A stretch of 64,000 bases of DNA. It comes from Lophius americanus. Its lineage: Eukaryota > Chordata > Actinopteri > Lophiiformes > Lophiidae. This document shows, piece by piece, positions 62,751-64,000 of this stretch. The stretch is from the NCBI GenBank assembly GCA_037951165.1, contig JBBDHG010000009.1, positions 12,984,501 to 13,048,500 on the forward strand. The letters are read 5' to 3'. Position 1 is the first letter of the stretch; every line of letters starts with the position of its first letter. The notes below the pieces were generated by a model. It ran no database searches, had not been told where the DNA came from, and was given only the letters and a program-made list of their open reading frames with translations. The position numbers and the translations under genes are program-made.

Positions 62751-62879
62751 CAGAAAAGCCACTATAATACAACTGAAAAAAGTTCCTGAGCTGCAAGTCG
62801 AGCCGCTGCTCGTGCCAAGTCTGGTGGCAAAAGATGGACCGGTTTATTGAGAGCTTTGCCTAATGACTCAGCTCTTTCT

Positions 62880-63670
62880 TCACCACAACGTAGGTTACGA
62901 CACCCGCATCACTGCTGATGCCGCACTAAATTAGCGGTCCATTTGCCCTTTATTCCAGAACAAGACACCGAGATACTTAAACTCCTTTGCTTGAGGATGT
63001 GACACACCCCCAGCCCAGAGGGGACAGTCCACTGTTTCCTGACAGAGAACCATGTCCTCAGATTTGGAGATGCAGATTCTCATAAAAGCTGCTTCGTACT
63101 CAGCTGCAAACCACATCATCTGCACTGCAGAGATCTATTTCAAAACTCCCCAAACTGGACATTCCCCTCACGTCAACTACACCTTGAGATCCTGTCCATG
63201 AAAATCGTGAACAGAATCTGAGACAAAGGAGATCTTTGTCGGAGTCCAACACTCACCGAAAACATGTTTGACTTTTTATCAAGCATCTCACTTGGTTATA
63301 CAGAGACGGATGGCTTGTGGCAATGGCCCTGGTATATACTCACTCATTTTCAGCCATGGACATAGGTCTTCTCCAAATCCACTAAAAACGCAGACTGGAC
63401 GGAGAAATGACCCATGACAACCTAGACGGAATCTGCATTGTTCCATAATTGGTTGGAGTCTCCTTTTCAGGACCCTGGACTAAACTTTCCCGGGAAGCGA
63501 AAAGTGAGACCAGCACCGTCCATCACGCGATAGTGTGCCTGCCAACAATGAAAACAAAACATTGTCCACAGCATTTAGGATCTCAAGGTAAATCCCATCC
63601 ACCCCTGGCGACTTGTCATTGGTAGCTTTTTACCTTTTTACCTTTTTATCAGTGATCTCTGCCAGGCAAA
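62880..63670 (-). mobile_element. LINE reverse-transcriptase fragment
   Basis: On the minus strand frames read SPGVDGIYLEIL, then GLRQRSPLSQILFTIFMDRI, a CADDVV active-site remnant (about 63110..63125), KSEDMVLCQETVDCPLW and QAKEFKYLGVLFWNKGQMDR (ending 62931). These are in order for a fish non-LTR RT (RTE/Rex-like); the clade is not certain. Multiple stops and frameshifts; 5' truncated. Confidence 0.8.
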
Positions 63671-64000
63671 TGGATGGGGCCCCCCCAAGTCTTCAGACTC
63701 TGCCTCCGCTTTAGAGGGGTTCCAGATTCTCAATGTGTTCTTTCCAGCACCCAGCCATATCTTCAGAACGGGTCAACAGTTCTCTCATCTGGCGGTGCAC
63801 AGTGCGAGCCAAGCCTTGCTTTCTGTTCCTGAGTCATCGGAGGGTAATTCTAGACATCCACAATACAAATAATCCCAATCCCACAATGTTGGTTCATTAC
63901 TTAAAAGTCAATAAAAATAGAATGCAGTTCATTCCAAATTATTTTAACTTTGAGGCAATTGAAAACCATGTTAAGATAAAGTTAACTATAATTTTTTTAA
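63671..64000. other. no gene seen at the window end
   Basis: The LINE fragment may continue leftwards in its own frame up to about 63830, after which the sequence is AT-rich and featureless. Confidence 0.5.

Overview
This is vertebrate, almost certainly teleost fish, nuclear DNA. It is intron-rich and AT-rich, with GT/AG splice junctions, tRNA-derived SINE, L2-like and RTE-like LINE relics, Tc1/mariner, hAT and MITE-type DNA transposon relics, and long microsatellites. Two protein-coding genes can be read with confidence. They are convergent: otud7a on the + strand (coding exons 14122..30569) and klf13 on the - strand (coding exons 61446..48387). The same pair is neighbouring and convergent in the human 15q13.3 region, so this looks like conserved synteny.

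Layout. 1..14052 holds no gene I can support; it is upstream or 5' intronic sequence of otud7a with scattered repeats: a tRNA-like SINE near 1985, a two-copy repeat near 5050, a hAT/BED relic near 6521 and an L2 3' tail near 10620. 14053..31200 is otud7a: eleven coding exons encode a 959-residue OTU-family deubiquitinase (Cezanne-2), with a 6.9-kb intron 8 packed with DNA-transposon relics. 31200..42500 is intergenic; it carries an RTE-like LINE split by an L2-like LINE (32455..35765), a 32-bp minisatellite (37440..38112) and a 76-bp near-perfect hairpin (41797..41872). 42500..48386 lies 3' of klf13 and probably includes its long 3' UTR. 48387..61446 is klf13: two coding exons separated by a 12.3-kb intron, 249 residues, three C2H2 zinc fingers. 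61447..61950 is its GC-rich promoter and 5' UTR region, with a reverse CCAAT box and an Sp/KLF-type GC box. Beyond 62500 there is a Tc1-like fragment and an antisense LINE reverse-transcriptase fragment.

The two genes do not form a pathway. Otud7a is a cytoplasmic/synaptic ubiquitin protease and klf13 a nuclear GC-box transcription factor; they are linked by position. I found no convincing undescribed gene system. The most informative non-genic signals are the datable nested LINE insertion, the short upstream ORFs in front of the otud7a start, the tandem splice acceptor in otud7a exon 6, the perfect-arm hairpin at 41.8 kb, and the composite (TA)n/40-bp module at 49.9 kb.
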